Shown here one piece after another: positions 12,411-24,232 of a stretch of DNA of 64,000 bases. The notes beneath the pieces are model-generated. The model had not been told where the DNA came from. It saw nothing but the letters and a program-made list of their open reading frames with translations, and did no database searches. The stretch is from Toxonevra muliebris (Eukaryota > Arthropoda > Insecta > Diptera > Pallopteridae), in assembly GCA_963691655.1 (NCBI GenBank), contig OY829326.1, forward strand, positions 13,628,878 to 13,692,877, written 5' to 3'. The position numbers were made by a program, and so were the translations under genes. How positions within the stretch are numbered: the stretch's first letter is position 1; each line of letters starts with the position of its first letter.

Positions 12411-12721
12411 TGTAGGGGGTTTTTATTTATTAATACAGTTCACTTCAAAAAGTTCAATGTTTATTTAAATTAAGTATTTAATAAGAAAATAAAAGTTCAT
12501 TCAATTTAGTTAATGCTATTTAATAGAAAATAAAATAGAATACGCGCAAATTGTCCAACGCCGACGATAGTTCCACCATCACTCCTCGTAAAAATCTGTT
12601 CATATTGTAGCGTCTGTCTTGTCGTTCTATTACAGCGTTGCAATTTAAAGCAATCGTTTAAAGTAATCGTCCCTCGTAAAAGTCCCTAGTCCGTCTCGTC
12701 CGTCACTATTCCGTTCCTACA
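12411..12721 (-). mobile_element. probable solo LTR of a Ty3/gypsy-like retrotransposon
   Basis: The 311-bp block begins tgtaggggg and ends cgttcctaca, giving the TG...CA ends and a tgtagg/cctaca inverted terminus. The four bases tata flank it on both sides (12407-12410, 12722-12725), the duplication size of gypsy-type integrases, although tata is weak evidence in this context. Read on the minus strand, an aataaa lies shortly before the CA end, as expected for an LTR polyadenylation signal. The interior is more G+C-rich than its surroundings. No internal coding region is next to it. Confidence 0.55.
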
Positions 12722-12729
12722 TATATTCG

Positions 12730-15180
12730 TATTTTTTTTATTTATTTATTAAATTTAGATAACATATAAAATATTCATTTAGTTAATAACAGAGTATGAA
12801 ATAAACTGAAGCTTTTAGCGTTTTTGAATAACATATAACTTCAATATATGTGTGTATGTGAGCAACTTTTTTAATAAAACTTTTAAAACTATTTATGCAT
12901 TTGTGCATTTATTTTCAACTTAAACTTTAAATTTACACGTATATTTTTCTATTTACATTTTATTCAAATATGCTATATTAAAAATATGTAATTATTGTTT
13001 GAAATCCTACTTCAATTACAAAAGCATAAATACATATATGACCAAAATGTGTAGTCATAGTGCTGCTAGTGGGTTAGAATAGTAAGTGAAATAGATTCCT
13101 GTAATAGCAATATAGCCCAAAAGTTTATATTTTCCACAAGCTTAATAAATTAAACTTTATAAATGTGTAACAGATGGAAGAGTCTTAATATACATATGCA
13201 TTTGTCTGAATTAGAATTAAAAAATAAATTTCGAGAAAATGCAATAAAGCAGAAAGAACATTAAAAAAACATTTGATTGCTACTTCAACTTGAAATGTAA
13301 ATGACATCAAAGTAGTTATCTCATATCGTCATATCGTTTTTCTTTTTTTATACGATGAAATTGAAAATAACTGAGAAATGGTCGTATATGTAAGAATGCT
13401 TTAAATGTGTATTTAATTTCTTAAAGTAATGAAATCATACAAAGTATTTCATACAATGGAGCTGTATTATATAACAAAAAAAAAGTTTAAAAAATCACTT
13501 GATAAATAAAAATTTAGATTGAAGACTTAAGCCGCAACAAAATCAAATCACTTCTAATCCATATGGTTTTTAAATACAACTTATTATATATTCTAGTTTA
13601 TCCTAAAGAAATACTGCTATTGAAAAGCACTCAATCAGTTAGACTACTGCAATTTTTTACCCCTTGTCTACACAATATTACTTTTATTACTTTCTTTTTC
13701 TTATGCCCTTAGGGGTTCTCTTGGAGCATAGGGTCCCTTCATTTTCACAGTTGAAATCGTTGACACTAATTTCTTATTAATGGATTCCTGGTTTATTTCA
13801 ATCAAGTGCTGCTTGCAAATTTCATATCCATCGAACTCCCCTTTTCCCTTCTTTATTTTTCCTCATATTAATGCTTGTATGCATTTGGCTTATAGTTCTG
13901 CATTCGTGATGGTTTTGATCAGATTTTTTAATGTTTTTGCACATATTTATTGATGAATACCTGCAACCTACAAGAAAATTCAGAATTTTCGTTTAATTTT
14001 TTGTCCCTTCAATTGACTCATGACCAATGATCCCAAAAATCCTAATTTGTTTTTTTTTTTTAATTCATGTCATTTTCTGATTTCCTAATCCATGACCCTG
14101 TTCCTACAAAAAAATTCCAAAACTCTCTAGTTTATTTCAAATGCTACAAATTATTATTCTTATGCATACAAGGCTGACGACTACCTATTGAGACTCATTT
14201 CTTGTTTAAATTATAACCCAGAAAACATTATTTTTCTAAAGCAAAATAAAAAAAAATCATAGCCAAAGAAGGAAATAAAACGTTTAGAGTAAAGCAATGA
14301 TGAAAAGAGGACCACAGGCTTTGGTCATAATTGAAAATTATTCCCACTTGGCGAAGAGCAAACGTGACTCACAACTAAATTGATGCTTAATATTGTTGCT
14401 GAACTAAAGTTATACAAATTTTTCAATTTCAGTGTTAGAAAAAGTACATGAGTTACAATTTTAAGTAGCAGCAATTTGCAATTTGTATTTTCCTCATTTT
14501 AATTCAAGACATAAACGAAGGTTAAAATAGTAACTACGAATGGTCATGATGACCGCTATTTTCGATCTGCGTATATCTCACTTTAGTTAAAACTTACAGT
14601 GGCAATCTGAGAAATATGTATTACCTCGAATTTCATATAGTCCAGTGCCATTCCAATTAAAGAATGCATTCTCCAAACCTTCACTTTTATATATAGCGTT
14701 ATGAGATACAGTTTATCTTCTACATACACATAAATAACTAACATATACAAATTACTTATGTACATATGTATGTATGTATGTATGTGTGCTTATGTGTGTG
14801 CATTCTTGTTTGCATTTTGCAATCTGTTACAGTTATCTGCTTGCTTGCACATTACGAACAAACGACAGAAATGATAATCTTCTACCTATTCTACTTTTGT
14901 TTTTCGCTTTTGTTGTTGTTGCTCTCTGTTCTGTCATTATTGTTACTACTTTTGTTGCTGCTGTTTGTTGTCGCTGAAAATCCCAGAGCGCACAAATTCG
15001 CATGAATGTACATTTTAATTTTTCCACTCATTTTTGTTTGAATTTATGTCAAACTGCTGCTACACTTTAAAAAAATTTACAGATAAAAAAATATAAATAT
15101 TCAATATGTAAAAATTCACATTAGTTGCCTTAATCTTTACATATAATAGGTAAAAGTTTACATTGATATGCAAAATACGC
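12730..15180. other. A+T-rich interval with a tatg microsatellite
   Basis: A (tatg)n microsatellite lies at about 14759-14790, and a ttgttgttgttg-type run follows at about 14910-14970. Open frames over these are repeat artefacts. No gene is seen. Confidence 0.55.
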
Positions 15181-15189
15181 ATTCACTAT

Positions 15190-16300
15190 ACAGGGTGATC
15201 AGGTTTGAATGTAAAATAATTTTAAGACGTTAGTTCTGAAAAAAATTTTGTAACGTGGTTCTCTGGTTAGTTCTGAGAAAAAATTATTCCAGACATCAAA
15301 TATTGTATCATAATTTCATAATAATAAGCGAAGAGCAAAAAAATTAAATTTATGACATAGAAAATTAATATACCTTTATTTTGATGTTACATTTGTAATT
15401 AATAACATTTTTGAGTTAGAAGCAATTGCTAATCAAAATCCAAAAATTAATTTTTTTGTCGTTTTTTTTTTTTAGAAAATTTAAGTTTTTGCAAAAAGTT
15501 GTGTAATAATGTATTTAATTTTGTGCATTTTATATATGTTCTGTAATGCGATATATCAATTTCTTATATCAAGTTTCTAGCCAAGTTGAACTGTTCTAAA
15601 GATACAGTGGTTATTTTTCGTACTAAAATCATAAGAAATTGCGTTGTTGTTGTAAATGCTTTGCTATAAAATTAAGCTAGTGTGGCTCAGTTTTATTTTT
15701 ATAGTGTTCAGAAAATTTTAACAAAACTCAAATAACTTTTACATTTTTTTGAATGTAATTTATTAATTAGCACCTCTCAGAATCTCAGCCATAATGATTT
15801 TTTCTCCTTATTTTGTACTGGTTCTGTAAATCGTAAAACACAAAACTTCTTTTCCACTATCTCTGGATCTACTAAAGGGTACCTTCATATATTCAACTAC
15901 AGGTTTATTTTAAATATTAGACCGAAACCTATAAACTTATCAAAAGTTAAAAAGAATAGCGTCGATATTATACACACAAATTTCAAAATCCACTCAATTA
16001 TTACGAATTTTTCTTCTACCAAAAAATCATGTCCGCAACGTTATACTTAACAGCAAAGGTACCGAGAGCATTCTAACAGTAAATGCAGTAAAAAAATGCA
16101 AACATTCTCTGTTGCAAAATTATAAATCCAATACGTTAGAAAAACAAAAAATTTTCTTAGTTGTTTATCAGTAGTAAGTATTTTTCCAATAATTAATGCA
16201 AAAACTATTTTATTCACACCGAAAATTTGATATTGCCAGTAAATTATTACATTATTTATGCAAACAGCTTAAATGACGACTTTTATATTTTTTTGTTTTT
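15190..16300. other. A+T-rich interval, no gene seen
   Basis: The string acagggtgatcag near 15190 resembles ends of some DNA transposons, but I find no partner end. Confidence 0.5.
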
Positions 16301-16309
16301 TATTTTATT

Positions 16310-17130
16310 TTAAAATGAAATCCTAAGGCAACAAGTTTAATAACTTATAATTTTTAATAATAGTTAGCAAAGAATAGATTAATTTAGTTTGTAATTTAAA
16401 AGATTTTTTTTTAATGTAAATACGTTGCTGATTTCTATTAGGTTTGTAGGCAGGGAGTTCCAAAGTCTGATTGCATAGATGAAAAACTGACGTTCAGAAG
16501 TCAATATTTTGTATTTATAATGTTTCAGATGTAGCGTTCTGGTCGAACGTAAAAGCGTGAGCCTATTGTAAAGGTAAGAGGGTTCTTTATTGTATACAAT
16601 TTTGTGCAGTTGAATTATAGTTTTGTATTTTAGCAAGTTATTCAGGGTAACGGAATATATTTCTTTGACATACATAGAGATATGGTCGGTGCGTTTTAGC
16701 TCGAATTCATATTTGGCAAAGGTATTGAATACTATATTAAGCTTGGATTTACTGTTGTAATCACAATTAACATATAACTCAGAGCCATATAGCAATACAG
16801 GTATGAGATATGTTTTAGCAAGTAGTAATCTGCGGTGTAAAGCTTTCGGATGGCCAAAGAGAACGGAGCATGCCATACACCTTACCTATAGCAGTATAAA
16901 TGTGATTATTCCAAGTAAGCGTAGCATTAAATGTAATGCCCAAATTTTTCGCGGTGCCAACATACTCAATTTCAGAATTGTTTAGTTTTATTTTAGGCAA
17001 AATGTTAAAGTTAACAATGTTTTTATGCATAACTAAACTTTTTGACTTTGATGGATTAAGTGTTAAGCCGTTTTTTAAAGCCCAGGTATTTACAACTTTA
17101 GATCAACTTTAGGTATTTACAACTTTAGAT
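16310..17130 (-). pseudogene. LINE reverse transcriptase, 3' part, frameshifted
   Basis: On the minus strand from about 17100 the frame reads VVNTWALKNGLTLNPSKSKS, then (about 17030-16815) IEYVGTAKNLGITFNATLTW, the region after the catalytic centre of non-LTR reverse transcriptases. A change of frame near 16815-16876 leads into a 165-residue frame ending at 16379. That frame carries LLLAKTYLIPVLLYGSELY, the thumb-type motif, and FIYAIRLWNSLPTNLIE near the C-terminus, as in jockey/CR1-like elements. The catalytic YADD region is missing, so this is a 5'-truncated, dead copy. An A-rich stretch on the minus strand near 16290-16311 may be its tail. Confidence 0.75.
17083..17129. repeat. short tandem duplication inside the LINE remnant
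   Basis: The 19-base string ggtatttacaactttagat occurs twice, seven bases apart. It is a local duplication that further disrupts the reverse transcriptase frame. Confidence 0.8.
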
Positions 17131-17149
17131 TTAATATTACTCAATTTGC

Positions 17150-17560
17150 ATTAAACTGGCGATTCAATTTCAACTTGAAATCATCGTGTGTTCTCCATTG
17201 GATTAAAGTCCGAATAATATGTTGGGTATTCTAAAACAACTGCTTTATTGTCTTCTTACTGACATTAAAAGTGTTGAAATACTCTTCTTTTTACATGGTT
17301 TGAAGTCCAAAATGGAACCACAGGCAATGATTTAATTTGACCCAAGTTAATTTTTAAGCGCTTCTGCTGAAAAAATTGCAATTTCCCATTGCCCCACTTT
17401 CAAGCTTCCATTTCTGAACTTCCTCTACTATTTATTGAAACCATCTGTAAAATCTTAATCACGTATAAGTGGCGTTATAATAAACATGGTTCCGAGTCTA
17501 TTCCTGTCTGTTCTTCATCGGCATTGCGTTTCAATGCCGTAAACAACATAGGTGTCGGCC
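17150..17560 (-). pseudogene. Tc1-like transposase remnant
   Basis: Read on the minus strand, one frame gives VLEYPTYYSDFNPMEN at about 17245-17195. This matches the conserved block around the third acidic residue region of Tc1-type transposases, usually ending SPDLNPIEN. Further upstream (about 17450-17390) a frame gives TDGFNK, two stops, RKFRNGSLKVG, corresponding to the segment before the second catalytic Asp. Several stops and frame changes make it a pseudogene. It directly abuts the LINE fragment ending at about 17130, so one probably landed in or beside the other. Confidence 0.6.
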
Positions 17561-17564
17561 TACT

Positions 17565-18015
17565 CTAGGATAGAAGAAGTTAGTCAGATCAATGCAACTC
17601 TTCACTGAATTGATGGTAGCTCTACATATTTTTTTTCATGCTCACTTATTTTAATTTTCATACCTCGGCTTTACTCTTCTGAATTTAAAAAAAAATTTGC
17701 CACCTTTTCATAACTGGGATCAATTTTAGATGAAATGGCAATACTTGATTGCTCAAGCTTATGATCTTTGAATCCACTCAATCATACATATTCTCTCAAT
17801 ATATTTTGTTCATAATTTTTTCACATTTTCCTTCAACTTTATTCACAACTTTAGTGCAACTTTGACGTGCACTTGAAATTGTATCGAGGTACTAAAAGAA
17901 TCACGTAGTTTATCTTTTAAAGTAATCGTAATATACAAATTTTGATTAGACACATGCTTCCCAAATTACTATAACACTCACGTAGATCCACAAATTAATT
18001 TAGTTATGAATGACG
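17565..18015. other. unassigned sequence between transposon remnants
   Basis: The stretch may hold the 5' half of the Tc1-like remnant, but no motif is clear. No gene is seen. Confidence 0.4.
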
Positions 18016-18019
18016 TGGA

Positions 18020-18540
18020 TGCTACATTGAATTGAATATCGACAAAGAAGATTTTCAGCTCCTCAAAATTGGTCAGCGAATGTAAGGCAAAACTAAATAG
18101 TGTTGCAAAACATAAAAAGTTATGCCTTATATGGGTTCCAAGACACTGTGGTATTGCAGGAAATAAACTAGCTGATAAACTAGCTAATGAAGGCTCTGCA
18201 ATTACACCATGGGGCCCGGAACCTTTTCTTGGCGTAAATTCTGGGGAGATCATGCATTGGCTCAACGATTTCGTGGATTCTATCCATAGAGAAAGATGGT
18301 CCGAACTTAACTCCTGCAGAACCGCAAAGTGCTTCGTGAGACAACCTAACAGGAAATTAGCGGAATTTCTTCTCAAACTGAAAATAAAGGACCTGAGATT
18401 ACTGGTGGGTGTCATCACTGGGCACAACACATGTTGTCAGCATATGACTAACATGGGCGTCATCACCGATCCAATTTGCCAATTGTGTCTTGAGGACGAT
18501 GAGGACGTGGAAAAGTTCATCTAAAATTGTCCATGCTATT
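18020..18540 (+). pseudogene. LINE C-terminal RNase H domain fragment
   Basis: The frame 18069-18524 encodes CLIWVPRHCGIAGNKLADKL, the last conserved motif of LINE-encoded RNase H (usually VPGHSGIxGNExAD). It is followed by the spacer and the Cys/His-type tail ICQLCLEDDEDVEKFI typical of I/R1-type ORF2 proteins. A TAA interrupts the tail; just after it, the same frame continues NCPCY, which fits the usual Cys pair. The upstream reverse transcriptase is absent, so the copy is truncated and inactive. Confidence 0.8.
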
Positions 18541-18544
18541 TCAA

Positions 18545-19200
18545 TTGTTTTATAAATTTGCAGCGCAATGCATGTACCTAATAAAAATCGTTTGTAAAAG
18601 GATGCAAATCAATTTACATAGGTAGAATGTTTACATTTTACTTATGAGAATTTTCTTACTTGTTTTTGTTTTGTTTTTGTTAATATCACTATAAACTATA
18701 TTTAACATGCGAAAATCGGATAGCTTTAAAAGTTGTAGAAAACAATGGATGTGTGCAAGGCACGCAAGATATTTGATGTGTAAACAGATAAGCCAACTGA
18801 CTGCCATATACATAAGCTCACATATGTATAGCCATATCTAGGAATTTGATGTATAATTTATATGCTTAGATAAATAATTCAAATTAAAACAATTCTTTTA
18901 TAAACTTAAACATTTATTAGATATTATTATCTTTTATATATAATAGCCCAATTCACTATAAATTGCAAATGGTCTTGCATCATTGCAAATGCAAATTTTT
19001 ATTTCATATCGCATATATTTGTTGTTGTGATAGCAGAAATATTTTGCAATTGCACCAAATCGTAGTTGCATTATTTTTCTTTTACTCAATGCATCGGGCA
19101 CGATATGTTCGAATATACGCAGCTGTAATTGCATCTTTTTTTCCTCGCTTTAAGTTTTTCTTCTTGTCGATTTGAAATTTTATTAAATGTGAAAATTTTA
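18545..19200. other. A+T-rich interval, no gene seen
   Basis: Short overlapping frames on both strands are compositionally biased. Nothing is supported. Confidence 0.5.
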
Positions 19201-19205
19201 CATAA

Positions 19206-19281
19206 CGTCGCCTGAGAATTGATTTGGCGTATAGGTATATGAATTTGTACACACATACGCCAAATCAATTCTCAAGCGACG
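19206..19281. mobile_element. 76-bp near-perfect inverted-repeat element
   Basis: The left arm begins cgtcgcctgagaattg and ends ttggcgta. The right arm is its reverse complement with one mismatch in 26 positions, separated by a loop of about 24 bases. The bases ataa flank it on both sides (19202-19205 and 19282-19285), consistent with a 4-bp or TA-type target duplication. It could be a very small transposon relic or a stable RNA hairpin. Confidence 0.65.
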
Positions 19282-19302
19282 ATAACTGCTTTCCGCATTT
19301 AA

Positions 19303-19507
19303 CCTTAGAAAGGCAACAGGGGTGACCAGTCACCCCACTACTTTTTAAAAGCACCGCAAAGAGATTTACCTTAACTGCATTTAATAAAAATAAGAAACAA
19401 TTTATTTTTATTGAAGTAAATAAGTGATTTTATAATAAATAAGTTTGATTTTTTCTGTTTAACATATTTGCTATTTACATAGATAAAAAAGTGCTGCCTT
19501 CCTAAGG
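19303..19507. mobile_element. TTAA-flanked miniature element (205 bp), piggyBac-type
   Basis: TTAA flanks at 19299-19302 and 19508-19511. The ends are ccttagaaaggcaac and, read inward from the right, ccttaggaaggcagc. Just inside the left end lies a hairpin, ggggtgac-ca-gtcacccc. No protein is encoded. Confidence 0.85.
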
Positions 19508-19511
19508 TTAA

Positions 19512-19835
19512 TGCACAAAGCAAAATTTTTATAATGCCGTAGTTATCACTACATTTATTGAAACCTAGATTCCTTATTACTTATCATTTTGTATTGTTTT
19601 TATATTTTAAAAAATATTAAATTTTAATCCAATCTAACTAACCGAATGCAAATCCTATCAAACATCTGTGTTTGCTACGGCGAGTTCTCTGCTTGTATGG
19701 TATAGTCGATCTCCACACGTTTAACACCAACAAATAATTCTGACACGAATAAATGTACACACACATTTTGTTTTCGTATGCACATATATGTATGAGTAAA
19801 TTGATCGAAACATAAACAAACAAACTCCGCTCGTA
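19512..19835. other. no gene seen
   Basis: A+T-rich sequence with a few mixed segments. No supported coding signal is visible. Confidence 0.5.
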
Positions 19836-19839
19836 TTTT

Positions 19840-20110
19840 AATTTCTCCCTCTCTTCTTCTCTTCTCTCTTCTCTTTGTTGTTTAGAGTAGCACAGTCATG
19901 CCGCGCAGTAGTGCGAGCGAGAGGGGAACTGGACGTTGCAGTTATTTTACATCTTACGTTACAGTTATTCTTACACTTTACACATTTGAAATTTTGCCCA
20001 TACCGTGAGCTAAAATGTTTACACATCAAAAAACTTTTAGAGTGTAGTACCGCTGTTGCAGTGCAGTGCTCTTCTTGTGTAGTCTGATGACTGTGTTTTA
20101 ATAGGTAACA
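19840..20110 (+). promoter_or_regulatory. possible promoter or leader region with pyrimidine tract
   Basis: A CT-rich tract (tctctcttctctt type, about 19847-19878) offers GAGA-factor-like sites. It is followed by about 200 bases of clearly lower A+T content (gccgcgcagtagtgcgagcg). This island contrasts with the surroundings and could be a promoter with a noncoding first exon, or another unrecognised repeat. No reading frame is convincing. Confidence 0.25.
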
Positions 20111-20114
20111 TTAA

Positions 20115-21600
20115 CGTAGAAATGTTTTGTATAGTTTTCATTTATGTATAGTTGATAATGTAATTATTTCATTTATGCTTTTGTTGGTTTTTGTTTACAA
20201 AATCTATATATTTTTGGTTATAGCTAATGAAATGAAAATATTTGCGTGCAAAAAGCAATAAAAGTTAACACGTGCATAAATAAATATACAAAAACGTGAG
20301 TATTTAGATATAAATCGTTTTTTTTTTTTTGTATTCAAAATTTTAAAAAAGTAAGAAAGTATCATACTTCCATATCTAGAAAGATTGATTAGCTTTAGAA
20401 ATACATATACAAAAGTGTATGAATGTTCTTGTTTAAAAGCATACTCGTCTCCTTTCTCTTATTATCAATAACCTACACCCTTTGCAATTTCTTCAAGGCT
20501 TTTCAAAAAATTACAAGTTTAACTCATTAATGTAAGTGATTTTTCAGCTGTCAGAATCGAATGTCAACATACATTTTCGCTTGCAAGCTTTGCTTTTTTT
20601 ATATTTTACGAACATAACAAAAACAACTTTTGATTGATGAAAGTAATTTTTGTAGATGTAAATATTTCTAGGAGTTTTCTAAAGAAAAAACTTGAAATAA
20701 GGCGGCAAAGCTGTATGTAAATTCTATTAGAAAAAGTAAAAAAACTTAAATAAAATTAAAATGAAGTATGTAATGTAGCTTTTTTATTGCACATAAAAAA
20801 GCTAAGTGCGGCATCAATAACAAGTCTATATACGTTCTCAGTGATTTTTTATTCTACTTTTAAAATTATAAACAAAATAAAAAACAAATTTCATTTTATC
20901 AGCGCATGTAATATATGTAAATAAAAAATATAACCACACATTTGAGGTTGCGGCTTTAAATGACATAACCACAATTATGATTATGATACTCCATTATCGT
21001 TTGCTTTTAATATATTACTATAAAAATGGGAAACAAAACAAGTAGCAGTAACAACAACATATTATTATTAACGACCACCTTGTATCAGGCAATGATGATG
21101 ATAATGTTGGCAATATGAGTTTATATAATGTGCGTAAATAAGCAGATGAATTCATTTTTTTTTTTATATATTAATTAGCAATAATTAATGCGTCTTTTCT
21201 AAAGGCACATTTTATTATAAAACTGAAACATCTACATTCAATGTACTCATTATATTAAATACATACATTCATCCATTTATGATAGCCATTTCATTTGTTA
21301 ATGACAATACCGGTGACCACAGCAGCAATTGAATTGCTGCATTACATTGAAAACTAGAATGGCAGCTCAGCAGAATTACCGCAGGGATAAAATACCGGTA
21401 AAATACACATACAAAAGAATTCAATGAAATTAAAAAAAAAAAAAAATCATTAACATATTACCAAAGCTGGAAATGACTTCACCAAAGCAGTTGGATTTAC
21501 TTTACAATTTTCAATGTTGTGCTGTGTTGTTTTTGTGTTAGTTCGAAATGAATGTAAAATACTTGCAGCTTTAATGAAAGCACATTTATGTACATTTCAT
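20115..21600. other. A+T-rich interval, no gene seen
   Basis: It has poly-T tracts and aac/aca runs near 21045. Short strings accggtga and taccggta occur near 21310 and 21396. No feature is supported. Confidence 0.55.
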
Positions 21601-21785
21601 TTTAACCCTTAAATGGGTGACCAACGGTATGTGATAACACCAAATAATTATTTTTAAAAATTATTACATACTTATATATTTTAATGCGTTCTCCAAATAA
21701 TCCTTTTAATCATAATAATCATTTTAAGGCCACCTTCTGGTCTAGATTTTTCGAAAAATTTATTTTTTTTTTAAGAAAAGAAGTT

Positions 21786-22190
21786 TTCTCTTGTCCTAGA
21801 GTAAAACCAACCGGATGTGACGTCGCGCGTAAATTTGCAATGCGACATAATTTTGTCGAGCAATGTGTATGAGGGGCTAAATATCATTATTCCGTAACTG
21901 AATTCACGAGCAAACTATATAATAAACGATTCATAAATAGTTTTAATTCAATATAACATATTAATTACACACACATACACACGCCTATGGCAGAAAGAAC
22001 AATGTGTAGCGTCGCCATCTTAAAGTTTATGGCTGTTGTACATTTCACATACAGATGGCGCAAATGTCCAAAGAATTACATGAAGATGTCGCACACAAGA
22101 AGAGTTCATATACAATTTTCATCGACATTACAGGTACAGAGTTGCAATTTTTGTTCTGACATTAATCCCAAAAAAAAATTTAGCGATTGA
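21786..22190. repeat. segmental repeat, copy A (empty site)
   Basis: Over about 400 bases this matches copy B at 23105-24130 with few differences: shared blocks include cttgtcctagagtaaaacca, gacataattttgtcgagcaa and gcctatggcagaaagaacaa. At about 22020 it contains the uninterrupted junction gccatcttaaagtttatg, where copy B holds a 524-bp insertion. Confidence 0.9.
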
Positions 22191-22199
22191 AAAAGAGAA

Positions 22200-22803
22200 T
22201 ATCGATGGTCATACGTTGACCCATATATGTATGTAATACTTCTATATTGTCAGTACAATGAATACCCAAACGCAAACATTACAGTCCAGACATATAGTTA
22301 TCTGAGCGAGACAACCGATTCCTCATCTTTCAAAAATGACATATAATTCAAAAAAAATCTCAGAAGCGTGTGAACATTTTTTGGCAAAAAAAAGGCGGAA
22401 TAAAGAAAAATAATTTCTAAAAATTCCAAATATGGTTTGATGTGAATTTTTTAATTTGAGACAAATATATATATATTTTACATTTTCAAATCCTTTAAGG
22501 AATTGATATATTTTTAATTACAAAATACAATTCCCTGTAATGAAATCGAAAATTTTTCCAATTCCATTGCCTAGGAATTTAAAAATTTTAATTACAGATT
22601 ACAATTCCTTGGTAATGGAATTGATAAAAATTTCAAAGTTGAAAACATTAAAGTACCAATTACAATTCCTTGTAATTGGAATTGGGATTGTAATGTAATT
22701 GAATCTACCCAGCTCCTGGCACCTGCTTCTGAAAATAAAAACTTTTACAAAAATTAACAATTTTTTAAAGTGGCCCAAATTTTTATTCTGCATCCGCCCC
22801 TGA
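22200..22803. mobile_element. interval ending in a hAT-like terminus, with internal repeats
   Basis: At 22803, read inward on the minus strand, the sequence begins caggggcggatgcag, very close to the end of the element at 61273-62700. No matching left end is visible. Between 22516 and 22700 there are three degenerate copies of a block like attacaattccttgtaat, which may be subterminal repeats. No protein is encoded. Confidence 0.45.
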
Positions 22804-23104
22804 AGTCATTTGACAATTGTTTTTATGTGTTAGTTGTCAAATAAAACATGCACATGCGCACAACTCACATTTGCACTAGATTTTCTCCCTTTGATTTCGA
22901 AATTCAAACACATTGCGCAGGTAGGTTACTAGCAATATAGAAGTATTAAATATATGCGTTGACTCCTCGTATGTAGTTTTTCACCACTTTTGGAAGAGAC
23001 GACAAAAAAGCATAAAATGTACATAAAAAATATGTAAAATTGGGTTTTAAATCATTTTAAATAAGAAATAAATATTTTTGGCATTATTTTTTAAGTGAAA
23101 CTTC

Positions 23105-24130
23105 TTTTCTCTTGTCCTAGAGTAAAACCAACCGGATGTGACGTCCGCACGTAAGTTTGCAATGCGACATAATTTTGTCGAGCAATGTGCATTAGGGCCT
23201 AAATATCAATATTCCGTAACTGAATTCACGAGCAAACTATATACATAATAAACGATTCATAAATAGTTTTAATTCAATATTACATTTTAATTACACACAC
23301 ACACGCCTATGGCAGAAAGAACAATGTGTAGCGTCGCCATCTTAACCCTTAAATACCCACTGGTCATTGCAGTGACCAACCACTTTAGCGGCTGCCTGTG
23401 TCGCCATTTTATGTCCGCCATTTAAAATAAATATCTGCTTTTACTGACAAAAGATTTCTTTATCAACACATACAAATAAGAATGCAAAAATGACAACTGT
23501 TGCATAGTTACAGTTATTTGTAAGTCGGAAAGCACGTTTGGCAAAAATTTTGAACCACATACAGAAAATAAGGTTTTTTTATTTTCGAATTTTTGTATAA
23601 CAAATATATTATATTATATATTAAAAAATTTGTGTCAAACGGTATGGGATAACACTAAATAATTGTTTTTAAAAATTATTGCTCATGTATTTTAACTTAT
23701 TCTCCAGTTAATCCCCAAAGAGTACTACTGTGGCCAACCATGTAAATCAAAATTACGGCACTTTAAACTAATTTATTTGAAAACTCGTAGAACAAGCGTT
23801 GCTCGGAATCCCAAATACTACCTCTAAGTATGTTTTTAATTTAAATCAGATGTATTGGGCGTTTAAGGGTTAAAGTTTATGACAGTTATACATTTCACAT
23901 ACAGATGGCGCAAATGGCCAAGGAATTACATGAAGATGTCGCACAGTCATCGACATTACCGGTACAGAGTTGCAATTTTTGTTCTAGCATTAATCCCAAA
24001 AAAAAATTGGTTGTGTATTAACGAACACAAGGTAGAAGTGAAACTTCTTGTGAACTAAACGAAACACAAGCAAATTAAATTGAAAAACACAAGCCAATGA
24101 AGTAAAAAATTTAGCGATTGAAAAATTTCA
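23105..24130. repeat. segmental repeat, copy B (filled site)
   Basis: Direct repeat of copy A, offset by about 1.32 kb. It is interrupted by the TTAA element at 23346-23869 and again by inverted-repeat sequence from 24011. The tract tttagcgattgaaaa, which in copy A directly follows the poly-A after atcccaa, lies here inside the loop of the foldback. Confidence 0.85.
23346..23869. mobile_element. TTAA-flanked element (524 bp) with a paralogous empty site
   Basis: TTAA flanks at 23342-23345 and 23870-23873. Ends are cccttaaatacccactgg and, inward from the right, cccttaaacgcccaatac. A subterminal hairpin tggtca...tgacca lies at the left. In copy A of the surrounding repeat the same site reads catcTTAAagtt with no insert, so this copy inserted by duplicating exactly TTAA, as piggyBac transposases do. 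No protein is encoded. Confidence 0.92.
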
Positions 24131-24205
24131 TTTGCTTGTTATTTGCTTGTGGTTCGTTTAGTTCACAAGAAGTATCACTTCTGCCTTGTGTTCGTTAATA
24201 CACAA
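24011..24205. repeat. foldback: inverted arms around a short loop
   Basis: The left arm starts ttgtgtattaacgaacac and continues through aaacttcttgtgaactaaac. The right arm is its reverse complement over about 65 bases, ending at 24205, with few mismatches. The loop contains host sequence (tttagcgattgaaaaa) that also occurs, uninterrupted, in copy A. Confidence 0.85.
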
Positions 24206-24232
24206 TTCAGTTTTTTTTTGATATTTCAAAAG

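Noticed and set aside
14759..15005. Overlapping Tyr/Val/Cys- and Leu-rich open frames
   Set aside because: They are translations of tatg and ttgttg microsatellites.
17978..18430. 150-codon minus-strand open frame
   Set aside because: Shadow of the RNase H fragment on the plus strand, which has the recognisable motifs.
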